Shown in pieces: positions 48,693-53,774 of a DNA stretch of 64,000 nt (positions are counted from its first letter, which is position 1; each line of letters opens with the position of its first letter). Source of the DNA: Mycobacterium sp. URHB0044. GTDB taxonomy: Bacteria > Actinomycetota > Actinomycetes > Mycobacteriales > Mycobacteriaceae. The DNA lies in NCBI RefSeq assembly GCF_000620625.1, contig NZ_JIAW01000021.1, positions 62,001 to 126,000 of the forward strand, written 5' to 3'. The position numbers and the translations under genes are program-made. Under the pieces are notes generated by a model that worked only from the letters and a program-made list of their open reading frames with translations, was not told the DNA's origin and ran no database searches.

Positions 48693-49727
48693 ATGGCGGC
48701 AACTGCGTGGGCCCCGAACCTGCGGCACCCGATGTACGCGACCCGGCTCCTGTGCGAGGTCGCAAACGAGCGCGGGGTGTCGACGGACGACGTGCTGACC
48801 GGCACGGGCATCCGGGCGTCCGACGTGAACGACCCCGAGGGGGTCGTCACGGCGTGGGACGAAATCGCGGTGGTACGCCGGCTCCTGACCCTGCTGCCGG
48901 ACACCGTCGGCCTCGGCATCCAGGTGGGCACCAGATATCGGCTGACCCACCTGGGCTTGTTCGGTTTCGCCACGATGTCGTGCGCGACCTTGCGCGAACT
49001 CTTCGACGTCTCGATGCGTTACTTCTCGCTGACGATGCTCAACATCGACGTGAAGTTGTTCGAGGGTCCCCAACACTGCTTGCTCGAACTGAACGACGAC
49101 CATCTCCCCGCCGACGTGCGCGAGTTCTTCCTCGAGCGCGACGTCGCCAGCATCGTCACGACCGTCAGCGAGTTCGCGTTCCCGCTGGTCGCCTCCTACG
49201 CCGCGCAGGTGACGGCCGAGGTGGTTCTCGACAGGCGAGTGCTCGCCCCGCTTCTGGAAGTCCTTCCCGTCGAGAACGTTTCGTTCGAACGGGCACACAA
49301 CCGGCTGCACATTCCGAAGGCGATGTTCGACGAACCGTTGCCGCAGGCCGACCGGCACACCCTCGAAGTGTGCATCGCCCAATGCGACCTGCTGTTGCAG
49401 CGCAACGAGCAGCGCCGCGGGATCACGGCCGTGGTGCGGTCGAAGTTGTTCCGCGACACCGGTCGCTTCCCCGCGCTGCCCGACGTCGCGGCGGAACTCG
49501 ACGTGCACCCGCGGACGCTTCGCCGTCAGCTCGCCGAAGAGGGCACGTCGTTTCGCGCACTGCTGAACGAAGCCCGTTCCGCGCTGGCCGTCGATCTGCT
49601 GTGCAACGTGGGACTCACCGTCGATGAAGTGTCAAAGCGGTTGGGCTACACCGATACCTCGACGTTCTGCCATGCATTCAAGCGTTGGCACGGTACGTCG
49701 CCGAGTGGGTTCGTGCGCGGCCGTTGA
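48693..49727 (+). CDS. AraC-family regulator (OruR/ArgR-like, Rv1395-type)
   Basis: 344 residues. The N-terminal Arabinose_bd-type domain (YATRLLCEVANERGVSTDDVL, HLGLFGFATMSCATL) is followed by an AraC helix-turn-helix pair: LPDVAAELDVHPRTLRRQLAEEG and VDEVSKRLGYTDTSTFCHAFKRWHG (split over the second motif). It is divergent from the P450 with 72 bases between starts and probably regulates it. It is the last core gene before the tRNA array. Confidence 0.92.
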   Translation: MAATAWAPNLRHPMYATRLLCEVANERGVSTDDVLTGTGIRASDVNDPEGVVTAWDEIAVVRRLLTLLPDTVGLGIQVGTRYRLTHLGLFGFATMSCATLRELFDVSMRYFSLTMLNIDVKLFEGPQHCLLELNDDHLPADVREFFLERDVASIVTTVSEFAFPLVASYAAQVTAEVVLDRRVLAPLLEVLPVENVSFERAHNRLHIPKAMFDEPLPQADRHTLEVCIAQCDLLLQRNEQRRGITAVVRSKLFRDTGRFPALPDVAAELDVHPRTLRRQLAEEGTSFRALLNEARSALAVDLLCNVGLTVDEVSKRLGYTDTSTFCHAFKRWHGTSPSGFVRGR

Positions 49728-49781
49728 GTGACGCGACTTATTTGCTAGGACCGTCGAGACCCGGGTGTTACCGTTGAAGTC

Positions 49782-50045
49782 ATGACGATGTTGCGCGACG
49801 ACTATTTGCTCGCCGGGATGCGGGACGCATCCACGGTGGCTTTGTCGTGCGCAGGTGCCACCAGTGCCAACGCCGCCTTGCGGCGCGCGGAGCGTGGCGG
49901 CTTCAGTCAACCCAGGCTCTTCTGGCAATTATGCCGACTTTCCGCCCTCGCAGTGGGCCTGTGCTCCGGCCATAAGCAAGCGGCAGAAGAAAAATCTCAT
50001 ATATCTCTCAGCTTCGCTGTTCACCCTGCTCGGAACGTCGCCTGA
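49782..50045 (+). CDS. Weak candidate small ORF at the left edge of the array
   Basis: 87 codons from ATG 49782. TACCGT seven bases before the ATG would suit a leaderless mycobacterial transcript. The first 40 residues have normal high-GC codon use, the later part (LFWQLCRLSALAVGL onward) becomes AT-richer and the composition changes within it. It may be the remnant of a host gene cut by the array insertion, or not a gene at all. No family recognised. Confidence 0.2.
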   Translation: MTMLRDDYLLAGMRDASTVALSCAGATSANAALRRAERGGFSQPRLFWQLCRLSALAVGLCSGHKQAAEEKSHISLSFAVHPARNVA

Positions 50046-50052
50046 CATTCCG

Positions 50053-50094
50053 GTAGCTCGTTGCACCTAAATGCCTTGTAGTGCAACGAGTTAC
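50053..50094. repeat. 14-base-pair stem-loop upstream of the tRNA array
   Basis: GTAGCTCGTTGCAC (50053-50066) and GTGCAACGAGTTAC (50081-50094) pair with one G-T wobble around a 14-base loop. It is about 140 bases before the first tRNA in AT-richer sequence. It could be a transcript structure, an attachment-site arm or a terminator of the upstream gene; no T-tract follows. Confidence 0.65.
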
Positions 50095-50206
50095 GCTGAA
50101 TAATCCGCTCGACATCCCGCGCTTCGCGGAGCATCATCATTCACAACAGCACGCCGGCCTGCCAGTGTGCTCGGGGCGTAGGCGAATGTCCTTCCCCCGT
50201 ACGACC

Positions 50207-50224
50207 TTTGAGAACTACATAGTG
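50207..50224 (+). promoter_or_regulatory. boxA-like antitermination site in the tRNA-array leader
   Basis: TTTGAGAACTACATAGTG differs at two positions from the mycobacterial rRNA-leader sequence TTTGAGAACTCAATAGTG that I know from rrn operons. There it is the boxA (NusB/NusE) region. It ends nine bases before the first tRNA. A short GC stem (CGGGG at 50172-50176 with CCCCG at about 50195-50199) precedes it, possibly a boxB-like element. Confidence 0.65.
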
Positions 50225-50233
50225 GTGGCATCC

Positions 50234-50321
50234 GCGCTCGTGGCGGAATTCTGGTAGACGCGCCCGGCCCAAACCCGGGTGCCCAGCAACGGGCGTGCAG
50301 GTTCGAGTCCTGCCGAGCGCA
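50234..50321 (+). tRNA. tRNA-Leu (CAA)
   Basis: Acceptor GCGCTCG/CGAGCGC, D-arm with TGGCGGAATTCTGG, long variable arm (type II), T-arm GCAGG-TTCGAGT-CCTGC, A73. Anticodon stem CCCGG/CCGGG encloses loop CCCAAAC, so the anticodon is CAA but position 33 is C in place of the near-universal T. Decodes TTG. No encoded CCA. Confidence 0.9.
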
Positions 50322-50335
50322 CTTCGTAATGCCAA

Positions 50336-50419
50336 GCGTCCGTGACGGAACTGGTAGACGTGCCGGATTCAGACTCCGGTGCCCGAACGGGCATGCAGGT
50401 TCGACTCCTGCCGGACGTA
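50336..50419 (+). tRNA. tRNA-Leu (CAG)
   Basis: Type II tRNA with acceptor GCGTCCG/CGGACGT (G1-T72 wobble), anticodon stem CCGGA/TCCGG, loop TTCAGAC, long variable arm GCCCGAACGGGC, A73. Decodes CTG. Confidence 0.92.
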
Positions 50420-50430
50420 CGCAACAACGT

Positions 50431-50506
50431 GGGCTGTTGGTGAAATCGTGTATCACTCTTGGCTTTTACCCATGAGTTCCGGGTTCGAGTCCCGGGCGGC
50501 CCACCA
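50431..50506 (+). tRNA. tRNA-Lys (TTT), CCA encoded
   Basis: Acceptor GGGCTGT/GCGGCCC with two G-T wobbles, anticodon loop CTTTTAC, stem CTTGG/CCATG with one T-T mismatch, T-loop TTCGAGT, A73 followed by CCA. Decodes AAA, a rare codon in this GC-rich genome. Confidence 0.88.
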
Positions 50507-50514
50507 CGATACCT

Positions 50515-50589
50515 GCGCCGTTAGCTGAGTTGGGATAGCACCAGATTCTTAATCTGGGGACGGGGGATCGAAACCCTCACGGCGCACCA
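50515..50589 (+). tRNA. tRNA-Lys (CTT), CCA encoded
   Basis: Acceptor GCGCCGT/ACGGCGC, anticodon stem CCAGA/TCTGG with loop TTCTTAA, T-loop ATCGAAA with an irregular T-stem (GGGGG region), A73 then CCA. Decodes AAG. Confidence 0.88.
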
Positions 50590-50630
50590 CAGATTCAACA
50601 ACCCGCGGCCGGAGCGGTGCCGCGTGACTG

Positions 50631-50704
50631 ACGGATGTAGCTCAACTGGGTAGAGCAGCGGTCTCCAAAGCCGCAGGTTGGCGGTTCGATTCCGTCCATC
50701 CGTG
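50631..50704 (+). tRNA. tRNA-Trp (CCA)
   Basis: Acceptor ACGGATG/CATCCGT, anticodon stem GCGGT/GCCGC, loop CTCCAAA, T-loop TTCGATT, G73. No encoded CCA. Decodes TGG. Confidence 0.92.
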
Positions 50705-50735
50705 CCGGCCCCGCTCTGGTGCGAGGCCAACACGA

Positions 50736-50812
50736 TGCGCGGTAGGACAGTTCGGCAGTCCGCCGGGCTCATAACCCGGAAGTCGCAGGTTCGAATCCTG
50801 CCCGCGCAACCA
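50736..50812 (+). tRNA. tRNA-Met (CAT), initiator-like, CCA encoded
   Basis: Acceptor TGCGCGG/CCGCGCA, anticodon stem CCGGG/CCCGG with loop CTCATAA, T-arm GCAGG-TTCGAAT-CCTGC, A73, CCA. Three consecutive G-C pairs flanking the anticodon loop (GGG/CCC) are the initiator hallmark and the body resembles host tRNA-fMet. Position 1-72 is a weak T-A pair and not the C-A mismatch of classic initiators. May start translation or serve as an unusual elongator. Confidence 0.88.
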
Positions 50813-50847
50813 TGCCCAGCGCCAACACGGAAAGGAGGTATGTGGCC

Positions 50848-51333
50848 ATGAGCATTCTGATGCACGACCTGAACGTCGACGTCTACAACGCCGACTACCG
50901 CGTACTGTCCCGGATTCCGTGGCAAGACGCGATCCGGCTGATTCTGCGGGGTGCGGTGTACGTCATCGACCTCCACGATCCCGCGGTACGCATTCACGGC
51001 CCGTCGCTGGTCATCGAGCTACCAATGTCGGTTGCCCTGCGCGAATACGTGCACATTCCGCACGAGACCGACCTCCGGGTCACGCGCGACGGGGTGTTGC
51101 GCCGCGACGAGCGCGCATGCGCCTATTGCGGTCGGGCGGCCGACACCGTGGACCACGTCCTGCCGCGCTCCCGCGGCGGTGGGGACACCTGGTTCAACCT
51201 GGTGGCCGCATGCCAGGCCTGCAACGGCCTCAAGGGCAACCGCACACCGGGCGAGGCCGGGATGCGCTTGAGTCGTGAGCCATTCGAACCGAGGCAGCGC
51301 GACCGATTCCGGTGCCCGCCTCAGCTCGTGTGA
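50848..51333 (+). CDS. HNH endonuclease embedded in the tRNA array
   Basis: 161 residues, with AAAGGAGG nine bases before ATG 50848 (an in-frame GTG at 50842 is too close to that site). The C-terminal half is an HNH nuclease with zinc ribbon: Cys91-x2-Cys94, Asp102-His103 in TVDHVLPRSRGG, Asn117 in WFNLVAAC, and Cys122-x2-Cys125-Asn126, then GLKGNRTPGEAG. The N-terminal 80 residues (LMHDLNVDVYNADYRVL, IRLILRGAVYVID) form the extension common in actinobacterial HNH proteins. It lies between tRNA-Met and tRNA-Asn on the same strand. Likely a DNA nicking or homing-type nuclease; target unknown. Confidence 0.93.
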   Translation: MSILMHDLNVDVYNADYRVLSRIPWQDAIRLILRGAVYVIDLHDPAVRIHGPSLVIELPMSVALREYVHIPHETDLRVTRDGVLRRDERACAYCGRAADTVDHVLPRSRGGGDTWFNLVAACQACNGLKGNRTPGEAGMRLSREPFEPRQRDRFRCPPQLV

Positions 51334-51395
51334 ACGGTTGTACGAAGGCGGGCGGAGTACGGCAGTACTCCGCCCGCTTGCCCCGGTTGCTTCAG

Positions 51396-51467
51396 TCCCC
51401 GGTCGGTTAACCGGTAAACCGTCGGATTGTTAATCCGTGACTGTAGGTTCGAGTCCTGCTCGGGGAG
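51396..51467 (+). tRNA. tRNA-Asn (GTT)
   Basis: Acceptor TCCCCGG/TCGGGGA (one G-T), anticodon loop TTGTTAA on stem TCGGA/TCCGT with a T-T closing mismatch, T-loop TTCGAGT, G73. At 72 bases it is slightly short. Decodes AAC/AAT. Confidence 0.88.
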
Positions 51468-51482
51468 CGTTCGAGATGCCAA

Positions 51483-51566
51483 GCGTGCGAGGCGAATAAG
51501 GATTGTCGCGGTTGCCTGTAAAGCAGCTGCCTTCGGGCGCAGGGGGTTCGAATCCCTCCGCACGCA
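51483..51566 (+). tRNA. tRNA-Tyr (GTA)
   Basis: Acceptor GCGTGCG/CGCACGC, anticodon stem GTTGC/GCAGC with loop CTGTAAA, long variable arm (TGCCTTCGGGCGCA) as expected for bacterial tRNA-Tyr, T-loop TTCGAAT, A73. Confidence 0.92.
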
Positions 51567-51582
51567 CGTCCTCAACACGTAG

Positions 51583-51654
51583 TGACCCGTGGTGTAATCG
51601 GTAGCACGGCTGATTCTGAATCAGCCAGTTTAGGTTCGAGTCCTGGCGGGTCAG
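51583..51654 (+). tRNA. tRNA-Gln (CTG)
   Basis: Acceptor TGACCCG/CGGGTCA, anticodon stem GCTGA/TCAGC with loop TTCTGAA, T-loop TTCGAGT, G73. The T1-A72 pair is typical of tRNA-Gln. Decodes CAG. Confidence 0.92.
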
Positions 51655-51667
51655 CGACGAAGCACAC

Positions 51668-51740
51668 TGCCTCGTAGGGTAATTGGTAGCCCACCGGACT
51701 TTGGATCCGGATAGTTCAGGTTCGAATCCTGACGAGGCAG
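51668..51740 (+). tRNA. tRNA-Gln (TTG)
   Basis: Acceptor TGCCTCG/CGAGGCA, anticodon stem CCGGA/TCCGG with loop CTTTGGA, T-arm TCAGG-TTCGAAT-CCTGA, G73. Decodes CAA, the rarer Gln codon here. Confidence 0.92.
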
Positions 51741-51751
51741 CGCATGACCGT

Positions 51752-51822
51752 GGTCCGTTGGTGTAATGGCAGCACACCTGGTTTTCAGCCAGGAGGCAGG
51801 AGTTCAACTCTCCTACGGACTA
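51752..51822 (+). tRNA. tRNA-Glu (TTC), first copy
   Basis: Acceptor GGTCCGT/ACGGACT (G1-T72 wobble), anticodon stem CCTGG/CCAGG with loop TTTTCAG, T-arm AGGAG-TTCAACT-CTCCT, A73. Differs strongly in sequence from the second Glu unit at 51881. Confidence 0.88.
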
Positions 51823-51826
51823 CGAC

Positions 51827-51880
51827 GCCGTTGTAGCTCAGATCAGGCAGAGCGTCCGGCTGAAGCCCGGAAGATGCAAG
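51827..51880 (+). pseudogene. Truncated tRNA-Phe (GAA), T-arm and 3' acceptor missing
   Basis: GCCGTTG acceptor strand, D-arm (GCTC...GAGC) and anticodon arm TCCGG-CTGAAGC-CCGGA are intact, but after GATGCAAG the sequence passes straight into the next tRNA. No complementary CAACGGC strand follows. Looks like a deletion joining two array units; not a functional tRNA. Confidence 0.8.
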
Positions 51881-51952
51881 GCCCCGTTCGGATATGGGTT
51901 AGGCTCCTGCCCTTTCAAGGCGGGGGAGCGGGTTCGAGTCCCGCACGGGGTG
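51881..51952 (+). tRNA. tRNA-Glu (TTC), second copy
   Basis: Acceptor GCCCCGT/ACGGGGT (G1-T72), anticodon stem CTGCC/GGCGG with loop CTTTCAA, T-arm GCGGG-TTCGAGT-CCCGC, G73. More like chromosomal actinobacterial tRNA-Glu than the first copy. Begins directly at the break in the truncated tRNA-Phe. Confidence 0.9.
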
Positions 51953-52013
51953 CGGCAGAACAACAAGCATGGGTCGGCATTGCCTCGCGACGTACACAGA
52001 GGCTCGACCCCAT

Positions 52014-52089
52014 GGCGATCGTGGTGTAACGGCAACACGGTGGTCTGTGACGCCACAGTCGACGGGTTCGACCCCCTCCGATCGCCCCA
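52014..52089 (+). tRNA. tRNA-His (GTG), with encoded G-1 and CCA
   Basis: Acceptor GCGATCG/CGATCGC preceded by G-1 and followed by C73, the G-1:C73 identity pair of tRNA-His, then CCA. Anticodon stem GTGGT/GCCAC with loop CTGTGAC. The T-stem needs a bulged C (GA-c-GGG / CCCTC) or two mismatches. A 61-base gap with no recognisable unit precedes it. Confidence 0.87.
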
Positions 52090-52091
52090 AT

Positions 52092-52164
52092 GCCCCCGTA
52101 GCGCAACGGATAGCGCACCGGTTTCCGGAACCGGAGAATGCAGGTTCGAGTCCTGCCGGGGGAG
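52092..52164 (+). tRNA. tRNA-Arg (CCG)
   Basis: Acceptor GCCCCCG/CGGGGGA with a G1-A72 mismatch, anticodon stem CCGGT/ACCGG with loop TTCCGGA, T-arm GCAGG-TTCGAGT-CCTGC, G73. Starts two bases after the encoded CCA of tRNA-His. Decodes CGG. Confidence 0.87.
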
Positions 52165-52183
52165 CGCACCAAGAAAGCTGCAA

Positions 52184-52255
52184 ACCCCTGTAGCTCAATG
52201 GAAAGAGTGCCAGTCTACGAAGCTGAGGATGGGAGTTCGATTCTCTCCAGGGGTG
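52184..52255 (+). tRNA. tRNA-Arg (ACG)
   Basis: Acceptor ACCCCTG/CAGGGGT, anticodon loop CTACGAA on stem CCAGT/GCTGA (one mismatch, one wobble), T-loop TTCGATT, G73. A34 would need editing to inosine to read CGT/CGC/CGA. Confidence 0.88.
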
Positions 52256-52266
52256 CTCGACGATAC

Positions 52267-52306
52267 GGAGCCCGGACACATGCGGGTTCGAGTCCCGCCC
52301 GGCGCA
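52267..52306 (+). pseudogene. 3' fragment of a tRNA at the end of the array
   Basis: T-arm GCGGG-TTCGAGT-CCCGC (52282-52298), acceptor strand CCGGCGC and A73 (52306) are present. The preceding CGGAGCCCGGACACAT resembles a type II variable arm, so the parent was probably a Leu or Ser tRNA. No 5' half. The oxidoreductase stop codon lies only 13 bases beyond. Confidence 0.65.
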
Positions 52307-52318
52307 CACAGCCGGCTG

Positions 52319-53257
52319 CTACGCCGCCAGCAAGGGCAGTACGCGCTGAGCGACGAGGTCGAGATGCTCGAGCGCGCGCTCGTGGCCGATGCCCGGTATC
52401 CGATACCAGAATACGATTTCGTGATACGGGGCGCGAGAACGAATTTCGCGTAGCCGGCGCGCGATTTCCTCTGGAGTGTCGACGAGCATCCGTTCGCGCG
52501 TCCACCATGGATCTGGTTCGAACTGACCGAATTGGTATGCGATCGCCTGCTCGTAGAACAGAAACCAATCGCGTTCCGGGTCGTCCGACGCCCATAGCGG
52601 TACGCATATCGTGAAGCGGAAGTCGTCGAGAGTCCGATCGTGGGCGGACAATGCCGGTGCCAGCCTGGTCTCCCAGAGATCGGCGAAGGCAGTGTCGGCA
52701 TCGAAGAAGTCGACGGGAACGGCGCCGTCGGCCAACCGGACCGCCCTGTCTAGCGCGTGGACCGTGCTACCCCCGACGTAGACGGGAATGCGACCCTCAT
52801 CCGGGCCATCCGCCCCACCGAGATTCTGCTGAAGGAATCGCAGACCGTCCTCCATGAGAGCACCTCGACGCCGAAAGTCCACGCCGGCGAGGTCGTACTC
52901 GGGTGCGTATCGACCGGCAGCGACCCCAAGCGACAGTCGGCCGGCGGAGAGCAAATCCGCGACCAGCGCCTGCTCGACCACCTGATCCCAAGGATGGAGC
53001 GGCAACAAGAGCGTGTTGGTCATGAACCGGATCCGCTCGGTCGCGTCGCTCAGACCGGTGATCAACGGCAACTGAGTGGGCATGTAGCCCTCGTCGACAC
53101 CGTGGATCTCGGTCGTGCAGATCGAGTGAAATCCGAGCTGGTCGGCCAGGCGCGCCTCGTCCCGCAGTTCGGCGTAGCGCCGTCGGTCCCAATGGTCGGC
53201 CGGTTCCGGTCGCGCGTCGGTCCAAACGCTAACTTTGGGCGCTTCCATCAGATTCAC
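52319..53257 (-). CDS. LLM-class (luciferase-like) flavin-dependent oxidoreductase
   Basis: 312 residues from GTG 53257, which has AGAGGAG eight bases before it; longer starts lack a ribosome site. F420/FMN-dependent TIM-barrel features: LADQLGFHSICTTEIHGVDE, ITGLSDATERIRFMTNTLLL, LSAGRLSLGVAAGRYAPE and GRIPVYVGGST. Members oxidise small ketones, alkanes or use F420 with unknown substrates. Its 3' end abuts the tRNA fragment, and it is unrelated to the neighbours, so it may belong to the inserted segment. Confidence 0.88.
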   Translation of the reverse strand: MNLMEAPKVSVWTDARPEPADHWDRRRYAELRDEARLADQLGFHSICTTEIHGVDEGYMPTQLPLITGLSDATERIRFMTNTLLLPLHPWDQVVEQALVADLLSAGRLSLGVAAGRYAPEYDLAGVDFRRRGALMEDGLRFLQQNLGGADGPDEGRIPVYVGGSTVHALDRAVRLADGAVPVDFFDADTAFADLWETRLAPALSAHDRTLDDFRFTICVPLWASDDPERDWFLFYEQAIAYQFGQFEPDPWWTRERMLVDTPEEIARRLREIRSRAPYHEIVFWYRIPGIGHERALEHLDLVAQRVLPLLAA

Positions 53258-53403
53258 GAGCGGCTCCTCTTCGTAGCGCGCCGCAGACGACACGACAGCC
53301 GAATGGGACAACACTGTGCGATCGGGAAGATTCCAGAACCTACCGAAGCCTTCCATGCGTGGACCTCGACCTCAAGGCAACCAGGGGTTCCTCGGCACAG
53401 TCG

Positions 53404-53769
53404 TTAGGACGGCCATCTTCCGTCGAGCTTGGCCGCGTCGATCTGGCGTTGGCCGGGCTCGCGCATCCGTCCCGCGGCCAACATTCGTTGTACCCGTTCG
53501 ACATTGGACTTCGACCAGGCGCTCTTGGGCTTGCGCGGGCTGAATCGCTGGATGCGAGACACGTCGTCGTGACCGCGCGCCAGGCTGTCGATCCAGCCGA
53601 AGCACAAGGCGATCTCGACGGCTTCGGCGTACGACAGCGGCACCTCTCCTGCGCTCTTGTTGAACAGCCGCAACCACACCTCGGTCGCCGTGTCGTGGTT
53701 GACCTCCAGCCACTGTTCCCACTGCCCGGGGGACTTCACGTCGAGCAGGACCCGCTCGGCGTCGGCCAT
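53404..53769 (-). pseudogene. YdeI/OmpD-associated family protein, C-terminally truncated
   Basis: 121 residues with the conserved core ALCFGWIDSLARGHDD, QRFSPRKPKSAWSKSN and RVQRMLAAGRM, ending AKLDGRWPS. Family proteins continue about 60-70 residues past the DGRW motif; here a stop comes two codons later and no frame downstream resumes. ATG 53769 is preferred to the GTG at 53778. It may still fold, but looks like a gene cut by the rearrangement that brought in its downstream neighbour. Confidence 0.72.
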
Positions 53770-53774
53770 GGGCG

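Noticed and set aside
50053..50094. Integron attC site
   Set aside because: The stem is longer and lacks the paired core sites with extrahelical bases of attC; no integron integrase is present.
50091..50456. Minus-strand open frames across the tRNA array with repeats such as RQDSNLHARC
   Set aside because: These are well-known artefacts of translating tRNA T-arms in antisense; the tRNA folds explain the sequence. The same applies to 51430-51807 and 51899-52309.
49728..53403. Complete prophage or integrative element around the tRNA array
   Set aside because: No integrase, excisionase, structural phage genes or flanking direct repeats could be seen.
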